Part shown: in pieces, positions 15,966 through 23,821 of the stretch
Numbering within the stretch: position 1 is the stretch's first letter
How the letters are laid out: each line of letters begins with the position of its first letter
Source of the DNA: Paraburkholderia sp. D15
Lineage (GTDB): Bacteria > Pseudomonadota > Gammaproteobacteria > Burkholderiales > Burkholderiaceae
DNA: 64,000 bases
Reading direction: 5' to 3'
Assembly: GCF_029910215.1 (NCBI RefSeq)
Contig: NZ_CP110395.1
Coordinates: 2,604,001 to 2,668,000 of the forward strand
Notes under the pieces: model-generated
The model's input: the letters and a program-made list of their open reading frames with translations, nothing else
What the model was told of the DNA's origin: nothing
Databases searched by the model: none
Translations under genes and position numbers: made by a program

Positions 15966-16976
15966 TCAGCTCAACAGGACGAGATTCCCCGGCAAGCGCG
16001 TGATCTTCGCGCCGTAAAGACGGCCGAGCATATCGATCACATCGTCGAGCCGCGTAATCGGAAACTGCGCCTGCATGCGGTTCTGCCCGAGTGCCGGATT
16101 ACGCAGAATGATTTTCCCCGGCCGGTAGCGATTGATTTCGTCGACCACGTCGGCGAGCGGCACACCGTTGAACACCAGCACGCCACGCCGCCATGCCACC
16201 GCGCTGCCCGGATCGACGCTCGCGACCGGCTGCACCGCGCGATCGTCGTAGACGACCTGCTGATCGGCGCGCAAGGTCACGCGCCGGGTCGGATGCTCGA
16301 GCGCGAGCGATCCCGACAGACAGGTCACGCAGACGCTGCCGCCGTCGCGGCGCACGTTGAAACGCGCGCTCACGGCCTGCATGCGGCCGCGTCCCGCCAC
16401 CACCAGCACCTGCCGCACCACGCCGTCACCCGGCGCGGCCGCTGCGCGCGCGTCGATCTCGGCTTCGCCGTCGAGCAGATCGATGCCGCGCGCGGCCACG
16501 CTGACGGGCAGCACGTCGAGCCGCGTCTGCGTGTTCATCTCCACCACCATCCGATCGGACAGCACCACGCGACGCTGTTCGCCGGTGCCGGTGCGATAGT
16601 CGGCGGCGAGGTCCGTGACCGACGGCCACAGCGCGAGCGGCGGGCGCAGCGCGAGCCACGACGCGCCCGCCGCCACCGCGAAACCGATGAACGCGCGACG
16701 CCCGGTGCGCACGGTCCGCTCGCGGCGCGCGTCGGCGATCCATTCGTCGTTGGCGGCGCTGTCCTGCGCCAGCTCGGCCGCCGCCGTGCGCAGCAGACCC
16801 CACGTGTCGCGCAGCAGCGCGGCCGTCTGCGGATGCGCGTCGCACCAGCGCTGGAACGACTCCGTCTCGGCCCGGCTCATGCTTCCCGAGCGCAGACGCA
16901 CAAGCCACGCCCGGGCTTCCTCCTGGGCGTGGTCCGTGGCTACGGCCTCAGCTTTGCTCATCGTCGGGTTACTCAA
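15966..16976 (-). CDS. FecR-family anti-sigma factor (VreR-like)
   Basis: A 336-residue transmembrane regulator of an ECF sigma factor. A cytoplasmic DUF4880-type domain (about 18-65: AWLVRLRSGSMSRAETESFQ, RWCDAHPQ) is followed by one transmembrane segment (about 93-115), the FecR domain (about 125-225: YRTGTGEQRRVVLSDRMVVE, MNTQTRLDV, LLDGEAEIDA) and a C-terminal STN-like domain (about 255-330: GVPLADVVDEINRYRPGKII). It sits 64 bases downstream of the sigma-factor gene, as in cell-surface-signalling systems. With the STN-domain protein encoded upstream it makes a three-part relay from periplasm to transcription. Confidence 0.93.
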   Translation of the reverse strand: MSNPTMSKAEAVATDHAQEEARAWLVRLRSGSMSRAETESFQRWCDAHPQTAALLRDTWGLLRTAAAELAQDSAANDEWIADARRERTVRTGRRAFIGFAVAAGASWLALRPPLALWPSVTDLAADYRTGTGEQRRVVLSDRMVVEMNTQTRLDVLPVSVAARGIDLLDGEAEIDARAAAAPGDGVVRQVLVVAGRGRMQAVSARFNVRRDGGSVCVTCLSGSLALEHPTRRVTLRADQQVVYDDRAVQPVASVDPGSAVAWRRGVLVFNGVPLADVVDEINRYRPGKIILRNPALGQNRMQAQFPITRLDDVIDMLGRLYGAKITRLPGNLVLLS

Positions 16977-17040
16977 AACGGGGTGCTCGAAACGGGTTGT
17001 TCAAATGGGTGGCTCAAACGGATCGCTCAAAACGGGGGGC

Positions 17041-17589
17041 TCAAAACTTCCGTGGCCCGCTGCGCGAATCCGTGTACGGGTCGCCCACTTCCTGCATGCG
17101 TTGCAAACAATACTTCATCGCCGCACTCAATTCGCTCTCCACCAGCCTCAGGGAAATCCCGAAACGCTCGGCGATCTCCCGATTCAACTGTCCATCCACC
17201 CGCGCCGCCAGCAGGATCGCGCGGCGCCTGGGCGTGAGGCCGCGCAGCACGTCCTTCAGGTCGTCGATCTTGCGGCGCGCGCTCAGAATGCGCTCGGGAT
17301 CGGCCAGTTCGTCGGGCACGCCGAGCAGCACATCCACATCGTCCTCGTGCGCATGGCGGCGTTCGTGACGATGCTGGTCGATCGCGACGTTGCTCGCCAT
17401 GCCGAGAATATACGCGTCGGCATTGGCGACCTGGGTGGACACGTTGGCCTTGTCCAGCCGCAGCCAGGTCTCGTGCAATGCGTCGGTGGCCCCTTCCTTC
17501 GATCCCGTCATGCGCTCCAGCCGCCTGACGAGATACGCGTAGCGCGTGGCCAGGATCTGTTTGAGTTGAGTGCGGCTCGTGTCGGACAT
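17041..17589 (-). CDS. ECF sigma factor, FecI/VreI-like
   Basis: A 182-residue RNA polymerase sigma-70 factor of the ECF type. Region 2 (about 10-75) contains YAYLVRRLERM, ATDALHETWLRLDK and the ADAYILGMASNVAIDQHRHE block. Region 4 (about 110-165) has LKDVLRGLTPRRRAILLAAR and a helix-turn-helix REIAERFGISLRLVESELSA. It is 6 bases downstream of the STN-domain gene and upstream of the fecR-like gene, giving order vreA-vreI-vreR. Its targets are likely the surrounding secretion genes, as VreI controls the pdt/hxc genes in P. aeruginosa. This is inference from arrangement. Confidence 0.92.
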   Translation of the reverse strand: MSDTSRTQLKQILATRYAYLVRRLERMTGSKEGATDALHETWLRLDKANVSTQVANADAYILGMASNVAIDQHRHERRHAHEDDVDVLLGVPDELADPERILSARRKIDDLKDVLRGLTPRRRAILLAARVDGQLNREIAERFGISLRLVESELSAAMKYCLQRMQEVGDPYTDSRSGPRKF

Positions 17590-17595
17590 GGGCGC

Positions 17596-18342
17596 CTAGT
17601 TCCGGCCGTCTGTCGTTGGGCAATGAAGATGCACGCCGTTGCCGGTGGGCCGCAGCAGGATCGTCACGGGTTCGGGCAGGCCGTCCGGCGGCGCGGCGTC
17701 CAGACGCAGCGAACGCAGCGCATGCACGATCGCGGCGTCGCGCGCGTTCTGTCCACTCGATGCCACCAGATTCACCCCCACCACCGCCCCCTTGTTGTCG
17801 ATCCGCAATTGCGCCGCCAGCCGATAGCCGCCCGGCATCGCGGCGGGCAACGCGCACAACGCCTGCGTCATGCGCGCCTGCAACATGCCGGCGTAGGCCC
17901 GTGCGTCGGCATCGTCGCCGAGACCGTCGATCGGCAGCGCCGCGTCGGCCGGTGCGTCCGCCGTTACCGCCGATGCCACCTCCGGCGCCGCCGGCCGCGC
18001 GACGATGATCGCTTCGTCCTGTCCGGTGAATTCCGCCTGCAATCCCGTGCCCGCGAGCACCCTCTCCAGTGCGTCGCGCGGCGCGTAGTCGCCGGTGACC
18101 GGCGCGCTCGTGCGGCCGTCGAGCAGCGGCGCGGGCGCCAGCACGATCAGCTCGGTCGTCCGCGCGAACGCCTGAAGCGCCTGCGCGAGCGGTTGACCGG
18201 GCAGATCGAAATGCAGCGCCCGCGCAGCCGCGGGGCTGACCTGCCCGGCGTCCTGCGCATTCGCGTGACGCGTGACGAAGGTCAGCGCCAGCAGACAGGC
18301 AGTCAACGCCAGGACACCGGACGGCGCCCGTGAACGTGTCAT
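17596..18342 (-). CDS. STN-domain periplasmic signalling protein without a barrel (VreA-like)
   Basis: A 248-residue periplasmic protein. A signal peptide ends at RHANA/QD. A secretin/TonB short N-terminal (STN) domain lies at about 42-115 (LHFDLPGQPLAQALQAFART, YAPRDALERVLAGTGLQ). The C-terminal half (about 150-240) looks like a TonB-C fold (YRLAAQLRIDNKGAVVGVNL, AAIVHALRSLRL). FecA-type receptors carry an STN domain followed by a 22-strand barrel; none is present here. This matches the barrel-less VreA of the P. aeruginosa PUMA3 system. It is first gene of the trio with the ECF sigma factor and FecR-like gene. Confidence 0.9.
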   Translation of the reverse strand: MTRSRAPSGVLALTACLLALTFVTRHANAQDAGQVSPAAARALHFDLPGQPLAQALQAFARTTELIVLAPAPLLDGRTSAPVTGDYAPRDALERVLAGTGLQAEFTGQDEAIIVARPAAPEVASAVTADAPADAALPIDGLGDDADARAYAGMLQARMTQALCALPAAMPGGYRLAAQLRIDNKGAVVGVNLVASSGQNARDAAIVHALRSLRLDAAPPDGLPEPVTILLRPTGNGVHLHCPTTDGRN

Positions 18343-18473
18343 CGATCAAAGCCGGAAATGATTGGCACAGGACTTCGGCGCGGCCGCTCGATGTGGACGC
18401 GTCAAGTGGACACATCGTGCGGCGACATGAAGCGACGCCGAAGCAAGCGAACATCGCATCGTAGGGAATCACT

Positions 18474-18491
18474 GTGACAGGCCGGTGACGT
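18474..18491 (-). promoter_or_regulatory. weak candidate Pho box upstream of the VreA-like gene
   Basis: On the minus strand two GTCAC half-sites lie 11 bases apart, the spacing of PhoB direct repeats. I count 10 of 18 matches to the consensus CTGTCAT-N4-CTGTCAT. The site is about 130 bases before the start of the STN-domain gene. By itself this is a weak match. Confidence 0.25.
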
Positions 18492-18552
18492 GGGCGTGGA
18501 GGTTACGCTCGGATGGGCCGGTTGGGACAGGCCGGCGTTTGCGGCCGCATGA

Positions 18553-18600
18553 GCGATTGCGCCAGCGATTGCGTCAACGATTGCGTCAGCGATTGCGTCA
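18553..18600. repeat. 12-bp tandem repeat, four copies
   Basis: Units GCGATTGCGCCA, GCGATTGCGTCA, ACGATTGCGTCA and GCGATTGCGTCA lie head to tail in the gap downstream of gspH. Similar frame-preserving 12-bp repeats occur at 11420-11455 and 37027-37127 in this locus. Confidence 0.85.
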
Positions 18601-18683
18601 GCGCTCGCTGTCGTGCTCGTGCTCGCGCACGCGCTCGCGCCGGTGATCGCAGCCTGATTAGCGGCACGGAGTCCGCGGCACGC

Positions 18684-19268
18684 TCACGGCCGCCGCACGA
18701 CGAAATTACCGATGCCCGTGCCCACCACCAGCAGGCGCACGCCTTCCGACGACAGCGTGATCGTCACCGGCACGCCGATGCTTTCCTCGCCGAGTACGAC
18801 GCGCGAGGTCGTCTCGTCGCTGCCGGTGTAACGGATGGACACGCCGGTCACCTGGGCGGACCAGCGGTACGGCCGGAACAGATCGTCCGCCAGCGGCACC
18901 CACGCGCCGCTGTCGCTGCGTCGATAGAAACGGTAGCCGCCCGCGCCGGGTTGCCAGGAGATCGGCATCGAACGCACCTGCGCTTCGTCGCCGGCGGATT
19001 CGAGCAGACTCGCGAGACGCTGCGCCTCCTCGGCGAGATCGGAGCGCCGGTTGCGCGACGGCGCGAGCGCAACGACGCCGACCAGCAGGCCGACGATCAC
19101 CAGCACCACCAGCATCTCCAGCAGCGTGAACGCACGTTGCGCGCGTGCTGCACCTGACAATCGGCGAGCACCACGGGGTCCGCCCGCTCGCGCCAGCAGT
19201 GATTCGCGTCGTCGCGTCATCGCCGGCACGCGTTCGCGTCCAGGCAAGGCACGCCGCAAGCGCCACAC
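18684..19268 (-). CDS. gspH: type II secretion pseudopilin GspH
   Basis: A minor pseudopilin of up to 194 residues. The start is GTG 19266-19268 (18 bases after the gspF stop) or ATG 19218-19220; neither has a strong Shine-Dalgarno. The methylation/cleavage segment is QRA/FTLLEMLVVLVIVGLLVG, with Glu at +5. The residue before the cut is Ala rather than the usual Gly, and the leader is unusually long (about 45 residues from the GTG). The GspH domain follows, with LASLLESAGDEAQVRSMPIS and a strand-rich C-terminus ending VVGTGIGNFVVRRP. It could alternatively be a divergent GspG, but its length and the GspH-like body argue against that. Confidence 0.85.
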   Translation of the reverse strand: MWRLRRALPGRERVPAMTRRRESLLARAGGPRGARRLSGAARAQRAFTLLEMLVVLVIVGLLVGVVALAPSRNRRSDLAEEAQRLASLLESAGDEAQVRSMPISWQPGAGGYRFYRRSDSGAWVPLADDLFRPYRWSAQVTGVSIRYTGSDETTSRVVLGEESIGVPVTITLSSEGVRLLVVGTGIGNFVVRRP

Positions 19269-19286
19269 GATCGCGCGCCGCTCACG

Positions 19287-20504
19287 TCACTGCACCATGT
19301 TGTTCAGTTCGATGATCGGCATCATCACCGCCAGCACGATCACCAGCACCACGCCGCCCATCGCGAGAATCAGCAGCGGTTCGAGCAGGCTGGTGAGGAA
19401 CATCGTGCGCCGTTCGAGTTCGCGCGATTCGCCTTCGGACGCGCGGTCGAGCATCGTGGTGACGTCGCCGGTCGCTTCGCCCGAGCGGATCAGGTGCACC
19501 AGCACCGGCGGAAACGTGCGCGTGTTGCCGAGCGCGCGCGACAGCGACGTGCCCTCGCGCACCCGCACGATCGCATCCTGGATATTGCCGAGCATCGCGC
19601 GATTGCTGAGCGTTTCGCCGGCGGCCTGCAGCGCGCGAAGGATCGGCACGCCGGCCGCCGTCAGAATGCCGAGCGTGCTCGCGAAGCGCACCGTGTTGTA
19701 GCCGCGCACGATGCGTCCGGCGAGCGGCGCGGCGAGCAGCCACGTGTCGAACGACAGACGCGGCCCCGGCCGCGCGAGAATGCCGCGCACGATCCACACG
19801 ATCACGCCGAGCGCGATCAGCGCGGCCCACCACCAATGCCGCACGAAGTCCGACAGCGCCAGCATCATCACCGTGAGAAACGGCAGTTGCTGTTTGGTGC
19901 TGGTGAACACGTTCGCCACCTGCGGCACCACGTAGCTGAGCAGAAACGTGACGATGCCGAACGCGATGCACGTCACCACCGCCGGATAGGTGAACGCGAG
20001 CACGATCTTCTGGCGCAGCGCGTTGCTTTGCTCGATGTAGTCCGCCAGGCGCGCAAGCACGATGCCGAGCTTGCCGGTATGTTCGCCGGCCGCGACCAGC
20101 GCGCGATAGATGTCCGGAAAATCGCGCGGATGCTGCGTCAACGCATTCGCGAACGAATGACCGCCGACGACTTCACCGCGAATCGAGGCCATCAGTTCGC
20201 GCACGTAATCGCGTTCCGCCTGCTCGCTGAGCACGGACAGCGTTTCGTCGAGCGGCAGGCCGGCGATCAGCAGGCTCGCGAGTTGACGCGTGAGGATCGC
20301 CTGCTCGCGCTGCGACAGCTTGCGGCCCACGCCGAGACGCTGTTTGCGCTCGCCTTGCAGACGTGAAGCGGCCAGCTCCACGATCAGCGGCGTGAGGCCG
20401 AGTCCGCGCAGATGCGTGCGGCCGGCGCGCGCGCTGTCCGCTTCGAGCACGCCTTTCATGGTCTTGCCCGCCATGTCGATGGCTTCGTAGCGGAATGCGG
20501 ACAC
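19287..20504 (-). CDS. gspF: type II secretion inner-membrane protein GspF (HxcS-like)
   Basis: A 405-residue polytopic platform protein. I place the start at GTG 20502-20504 because AAGGGGAGA lies just before it and the protein then opens VSAFRYEAIDMAGKTMKG, the standard GspF beginning; an upstream TTG at 20564 is less likely. Two T2SSF domains (about 70-195 and 275-395) carry QREQAILTRQLASLLIAGLP and RFASTLGILTAAGVPILRAL. Three transmembrane helices lie at about 170-190, 225-245 and 375-400. It faces the LapA-like secreted protein gene across a shared control region, matching the hxcS-lapA neighbourhood in P. aeruginosa. Confidence 0.93.
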   Translation of the reverse strand: MSAFRYEAIDMAGKTMKGVLEADSARAGRTHLRGLGLTPLIVELAASRLQGERKQRLGVGRKLSQREQAILTRQLASLLIAGLPLDETLSVLSEQAERDYVRELMASIRGEVVGGHSFANALTQHPRDFPDIYRALVAAGEHTGKLGIVLARLADYIEQSNALRQKIVLAFTYPAVVTCIAFGIVTFLLSYVVPQVANVFTSTKQQLPFLTVMMLALSDFVRHWWWAALIALGVIVWIVRGILARPGPRLSFDTWLLAAPLAGRIVRGYNTVRFASTLGILTAAGVPILRALQAAGETLSNRAMLGNIQDAIVRVREGTSLSRALGNTRTFPPVLVHLIRSGEATGDVTTMLDRASEGESRELERRTMFLTSLLEPLLILAMGGVVLVIVLAVMMPIIELNNMVQ

Positions 20505-20823
20505 GTGGGTGGTCTCCCCTTCGCCGATGGTCGTGATGCGTTGCCGTGTTGATGCGTTCGCCAAGACTAGGCGGTGAACCGGCGCAGTTTTGTGACGGAT
20601 GGTGGGCTACCTTTTTTGCGCCGCGCCTGTGCAGCGAAATCGATGTTTCATCCTCGCAGTGAGATATCAGATTCAAACGCAGGATGCCGAAATGTTCCGT
20701 ACCTTTCGTTATGAAAAATTCACGAGATCGGGACGGCGTTCATCCTAAAGTAGCTGCGCGGTCAACGACATCGTTCCGGCTGCATCGGCAGGTTCACTCT
20801 TTTTCTTCGTGCAAGGAAATCTC
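20505..20823. other. divergent control region of gspF and the LapA-like gene
   Basis: 319 bases between two divergent starts. It holds the candidate Pho box at 20581-20598 and AT-rich promoter-like DNA around 20640-20760 (for example TTCGTTATGAAAAATTCACG). No coding sequence is credible here apart from possible short N-terminal extensions of the two flanking genes. Confidence 0.5.
20581..20598 (-). promoter_or_regulatory. candidate Pho box between gspF and the LapA-like gene
   Basis: On the minus strand CCGTCACAAAACTGCGCC matches 12 of 18 positions of the PhoB box consensus (CTGTCAT-AAAA-CTGTCAT); the second half-site is poor. It lies about 80 bases upstream of gspF and about 225 bases upstream of the LapA-like gene. 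Confidence 0.3.
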
Positions 20824-22155
20824 ATGAAATCCAGCAAGCGCAAGATCTGTCAAATTCTGGCTCTCGTCGTGTCGGGCGTGGGCGCATCGGCAGCAATGGC
20901 GGTTCCCCTGGTTCAAGGCGGCGGCTCGTCGCTCGTCGCACCGACGATCGGTGCAGTTGGCGTGACCAACACCGAAATCGGCGTGTTCGGCACCAGCGAA
21001 GCCACCTTCACGTACTACTCGGTCGGTTCGGGCGCAGGCCAGAACGCGTTCCTCGGCAACCAGCCGACCTTCTTCGCTCCGGGCCTGACGGGCACGGTCG
21101 ATTTCGCCAACAGCGATGCGGCGCTGACCACCGCGCAAGTCACGAACTACAAGAGCAGCAGCGTCGGCACGGCAAGCGGCCCGCTGATCCAGATTCCGTA
21201 TATCGTCACGCCGATCACCTTCCCGCTCGTCAACGCACCGGCCGTCACCAGCACGACGACGCCGCAAACGACGCCGGGCCAGGCACACAGCATCGCGCTG
21301 AACGACAACGATCTGTGCGGTATCTTCTCGGGCAAGATCACGGACTGGAATGCTGTCACCAACCCCGAAACGAGCAGCCCCTACAGCACCACCAGCAAGC
21401 CGATCACGGTCGTCTATCGCTTCGACAGCAGCGGTACGAGCGAACTGCTGACGCGCCACCTGGCAGCCGTCTGCTCGGCAGCCAACACGAAAACCGGTGT
21501 GACGTTCGTCGATTCGCTGACGTTCGCGAACACGACCGCCTTCCCGAGCGGCGTGCCGGCGAATTTTGTGTCCGCGACGGGTAGCGGCGGCGTGAAGACC
21601 GCGCTGCTGAACCTGCAAACCACGACGGGTACCCCGGCAGCGATCGCTTATCTGAGCCCGGACTACACGAACACGCTCCTCGCACCGTCGAGCTCGTCGG
21701 CTTCGTCGCAACTGCAGGTGGCGAGCCTGGTCAACGCGTCGAACGGCCTGTACTACGCACCGACCGCCGCTAACGCATCGACGGCAGTGGGCAATATCAC
21801 CGCGCCGACGGGTACGTCCTCCACGTCCCCCGCAGCCGATCCGACGCAATGGGTGCCGGTCTCCGGCACGGCTTACACGGCTCTCGCGAATCCGGCGACC
21901 GGCTATCCGGTGTCGGGCACGAGCCAGATCATCCTGAGCCAGTGCTACGCGGACTCGAACGTGACGAAGGCGGTTTCGGACTTCCTGAACGCTCACTTCA
22001 CGAACGCAACGTATGCGTCGATCATTCAGGGTAACGGCTTTAACACGCTGCCTTCGACCTACTCGGGCACAATCGTTACCGACTTCCTGACGGCCGGTCG
22101 CAGCAACGTTCTGAACATCGGCAACTCGACGGTTTGCAGCGGCAAGGGCCGTTAA
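20824..22155 (+). CDS. DING/PstS-like secreted phosphate-binding protein (LapA-like)
   Basis: A 443-residue exported protein. AAGGAAATCTC precedes the ATG 20824-20826. The signal peptide ends at SAAMA/VP. The mature start (VPLVQGGGSSLVAPTIG) and the FTYYSVGSGAGQNAFLGNQP and VDFANSDAALT blocks align with DING/PstS-type proteins (DINGGG, then GVGSGNGKAAFL), with a substitute for the DING letters. Further blocks are LCGIFSGKITDWNAV and YRFDSSGTSELLTRHL, both phosphate-loop-like. P. aeruginosa LapA, a DING protein with phosphatase activity, is secreted by the Hxc type II system. Here the gene faces gspF, so it is a likely substrate. Strong codon bias and a good terminator suggest high expression. 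Confidence 0.88.
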   Translation: MKSSKRKICQILALVVSGVGASAAMAVPLVQGGGSSLVAPTIGAVGVTNTEIGVFGTSEATFTYYSVGSGAGQNAFLGNQPTFFAPGLTGTVDFANSDAALTTAQVTNYKSSSVGTASGPLIQIPYIVTPITFPLVNAPAVTSTTTPQTTPGQAHSIALNDNDLCGIFSGKITDWNAVTNPETSSPYSTTSKPITVVYRFDSSGTSELLTRHLAAVCSAANTKTGVTFVDSLTFANTTAFPSGVPANFVSATGSGGVKTALLNLQTTTGTPAAIAYLSPDYTNTLLAPSSSSASSQLQVASLVNASNGLYYAPTAANASTAVGNITAPTGTSSTSPAADPTQWVPVSGTAYTALANPATGYPVSGTSQIILSQCYADSNVTKAVSDFLNAHFTNATYASIIQGNGFNTLPSTYSGTIVTDFLTAGRSNVLNIGNSTVCSGKGR

Positions 22156-22195
22156 ACCGACGCAACGCGGATAGTCTCAACGCTTAGGTAAAACC

Positions 22196-22236
22196 GCGCG
22201 TTCCCGGAGTGATCCAGGAACGCGCTTTTTCGTTTT
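22196..22236 (+). terminator. rho-independent terminator of the LapA-like gene
   Basis: GCGCGTTCC (22196-22204) pairs with GGAACGCGC (22217-22225) in a perfect 9-bp stem with a 12-base loop, followed by TTTTTCGTTTT. It lies 40 bases after the stop codon. Confidence 0.92.
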
Positions 22237-22292
22237 GCCACACTCGTCTCTAACGATCCCGTACTCAAAAACTCTCACTTCAAAACCATTCG

Positions 22293-23616
22293 ATGAAACT
22301 CCGAAAACGTACAACGAGTCATTTATTGGCGCTCGTTCTTTCAGGCGCCGCAGCAACTCCTTCGATGGCTATCGGCCCCGTCGCTCTGGGTGGAGGTTCT
22401 ACCTTGATTGCGCCACTGATGAACGCCGAAATAGTATTGAGCCGGCACTAGCGAGGCGAGTTTCAGTTACTACTCCGTCGGCGACGGGGCTGGTCAATAC
22501 GGGTTCCTGGGCAACCAGCCGTCATTTTTCGGTTATGGCGTGACCGGCACCGTGGATTTCGCCAATAGCGACGCGGCGCTCACTCCCGCCCAGGTGACAA
22601 ACTACAGGTACAGCGCGCTCGGCACGGCTAGCGGACCGCTGATCCAGATTCCCTACGTCGTGACCCCGATCACGATTCCGCTGGTCAATGCACCGCCCGT
22701 CACAAGCACGCTAACGCCTCAAACGACGCCCAATCAGGCGAACAGTATCGCGTTGAACGACAATGATCTGTGCGGCATTTTCTCTGGAAAAATCAACGAC
22801 TGGAAATGGGTCATCAACCCGGAAACGGGCACCGCCTACAGCATGGATAGTCGCCCGATCACCGTCGTCTACCGGCAGGACGCAAGCGGTGAAACGGAAT
22901 TACTGACGCGTCATCTCGCCGCCGTTTGCACGTCGAGCAACACTGCCTTTCGCGTCACATTTGTCGATTCGATGACATTTGCCAACACGTCGGCGTTTCC
23001 AGCCGGCATGCCATTGAATTTCGTTGCCGCGACGAATAGCGTTGGCGTTCGCAACGCACTGCTCGGCTATCGGAACTCGTGGTCAGGGCCGGCCGCCATT
23101 TCGTATCTCGGCCCAGCAGATACGAATACGTTCCTCGCGCCGTCCAGCTCGGTGGCTGCACAGTCACAACTTCAGGTGGCGAGTCTGTTTAACACGACAA
23201 ATCGAATTTACTATGCGCCGACGGGAGCGAATGCGAGCGTAGCATTTGGCCAAAGCACCTTACCGCCGACCGGACAGTCCGCGACGTCGCCCGCGTCTGA
23301 TCCGACGCAATGGGTGCCGGTGTCCGGCACTCTTTACGCTGCTCTCGCGAATCCGTCTGCAGGCTATCCGGTGTCGGGTACGAGCCAGATCATTCTGAAC
23401 CAGTGCTACGCGGATGCAAACGTGACAAAGGCTGTTTCAGACTTTCTGAGCATGCATTACAACAACGCATCCTTTGCGTCGATCGTTCGCGGCAATGGCT
23501 TCAACACAGTACCGCAGTTGTATTCCAATGTGATCATCACCGACTTCTTGACGGCTGGCCGCGGCAACACGTTGAACATCGGTAACTCGAAGGTTTGCAA
23601 CGGCGAAGGCCGTTAA
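22293..23616 (+). pseudogene. second LapA-like gene, frameshifted
   Basis: A tandem paralogue of the preceding gene. The ATG 22293-22295 begins a signal peptide (MKLRKRTTSHLLALVLSGAA, then ATPSMA) and the mature ALGGGSTLIAPL, but the frame ends at TAG 22449-22451 after 52 residues. The matching protein resumes in the next frame (GTSEASFSYYSVGDGAGQ) and stays open to 23616. Relative to the intact copy there is a loss of about seven codons and a net +1 shift between 22430 and 22443. The GTG at 22540 could start a leaderless 358-residue remnant, which would not be exported. Substitutions elsewhere are mostly conservative, so the break looks recent, or could be a sequencing error. Confidence 0.88.
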
Positions 23617-23662
23617 AACAGCACGACGCGGGCATTTTCGACACTTAACCAACGCCACGCGG

Positions 23663-23695
23663 CCCCGGTGTGATCCGGGAACGCGCTTTTTGCGC
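23663..23695 (+). terminator. degenerate terminator of the LapA-like pseudogene
   Basis: The layout copies the terminator of the first paralogue, but only CCCGG (23664-23668) and CCGGG (23675-23679) still pair; the left arm has lost complementarity to AACGCGC. TTTTT follows at 23687. Confidence 0.55.
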
Positions 23696-23730
23696 CTCGT
23701 GTTCCATCATGCGGCCGTCAACGCCGGGAT

Positions 23731-23764
23731 AAAAAAACCGCGCTTCTGACATTCAGAAGCGCGG
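23731..23764 (-). terminator. rho-independent terminator of the giant tpsA gene
   Basis: CCGCGCTTCTGA and TCAGAAGCGCGG form a perfect 12-bp stem with a three-base loop (23738-23764). On the minus strand it is followed by seven U (23731-23737). It lies about 57 bases after the tpsA stop, and nothing else leftward ends here. Confidence 0.95.
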
Positions 23765-23821
23765 CCCAAACAGACCGGTAAAGAAACCGGCAATGCCGCA
23801 AACAATACTACCGCTAACCCA

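Larger units (their letters stand above)
18343..18683. other. intergenic region upstream of the signalling trio
   Basis: 341 bases between the start of the STN-domain gene and the stop of gspH, both leftward. It holds the candidate Pho box at 18474-18491, a four-copy 12-bp repeat at 18553-18600 and a GC-alternating stretch (18601-18650). Short open frames across the repeat are low complexity and not credible genes. Confidence 0.55.

Noticed and set aside
22540..23616. An intact 358-residue protein starting at GTG 22540.
   Set aside because: It begins inside the conserved fold, lacks a signal peptide and ribosome-binding site, and the missing N-terminus is present in another frame just upstream.
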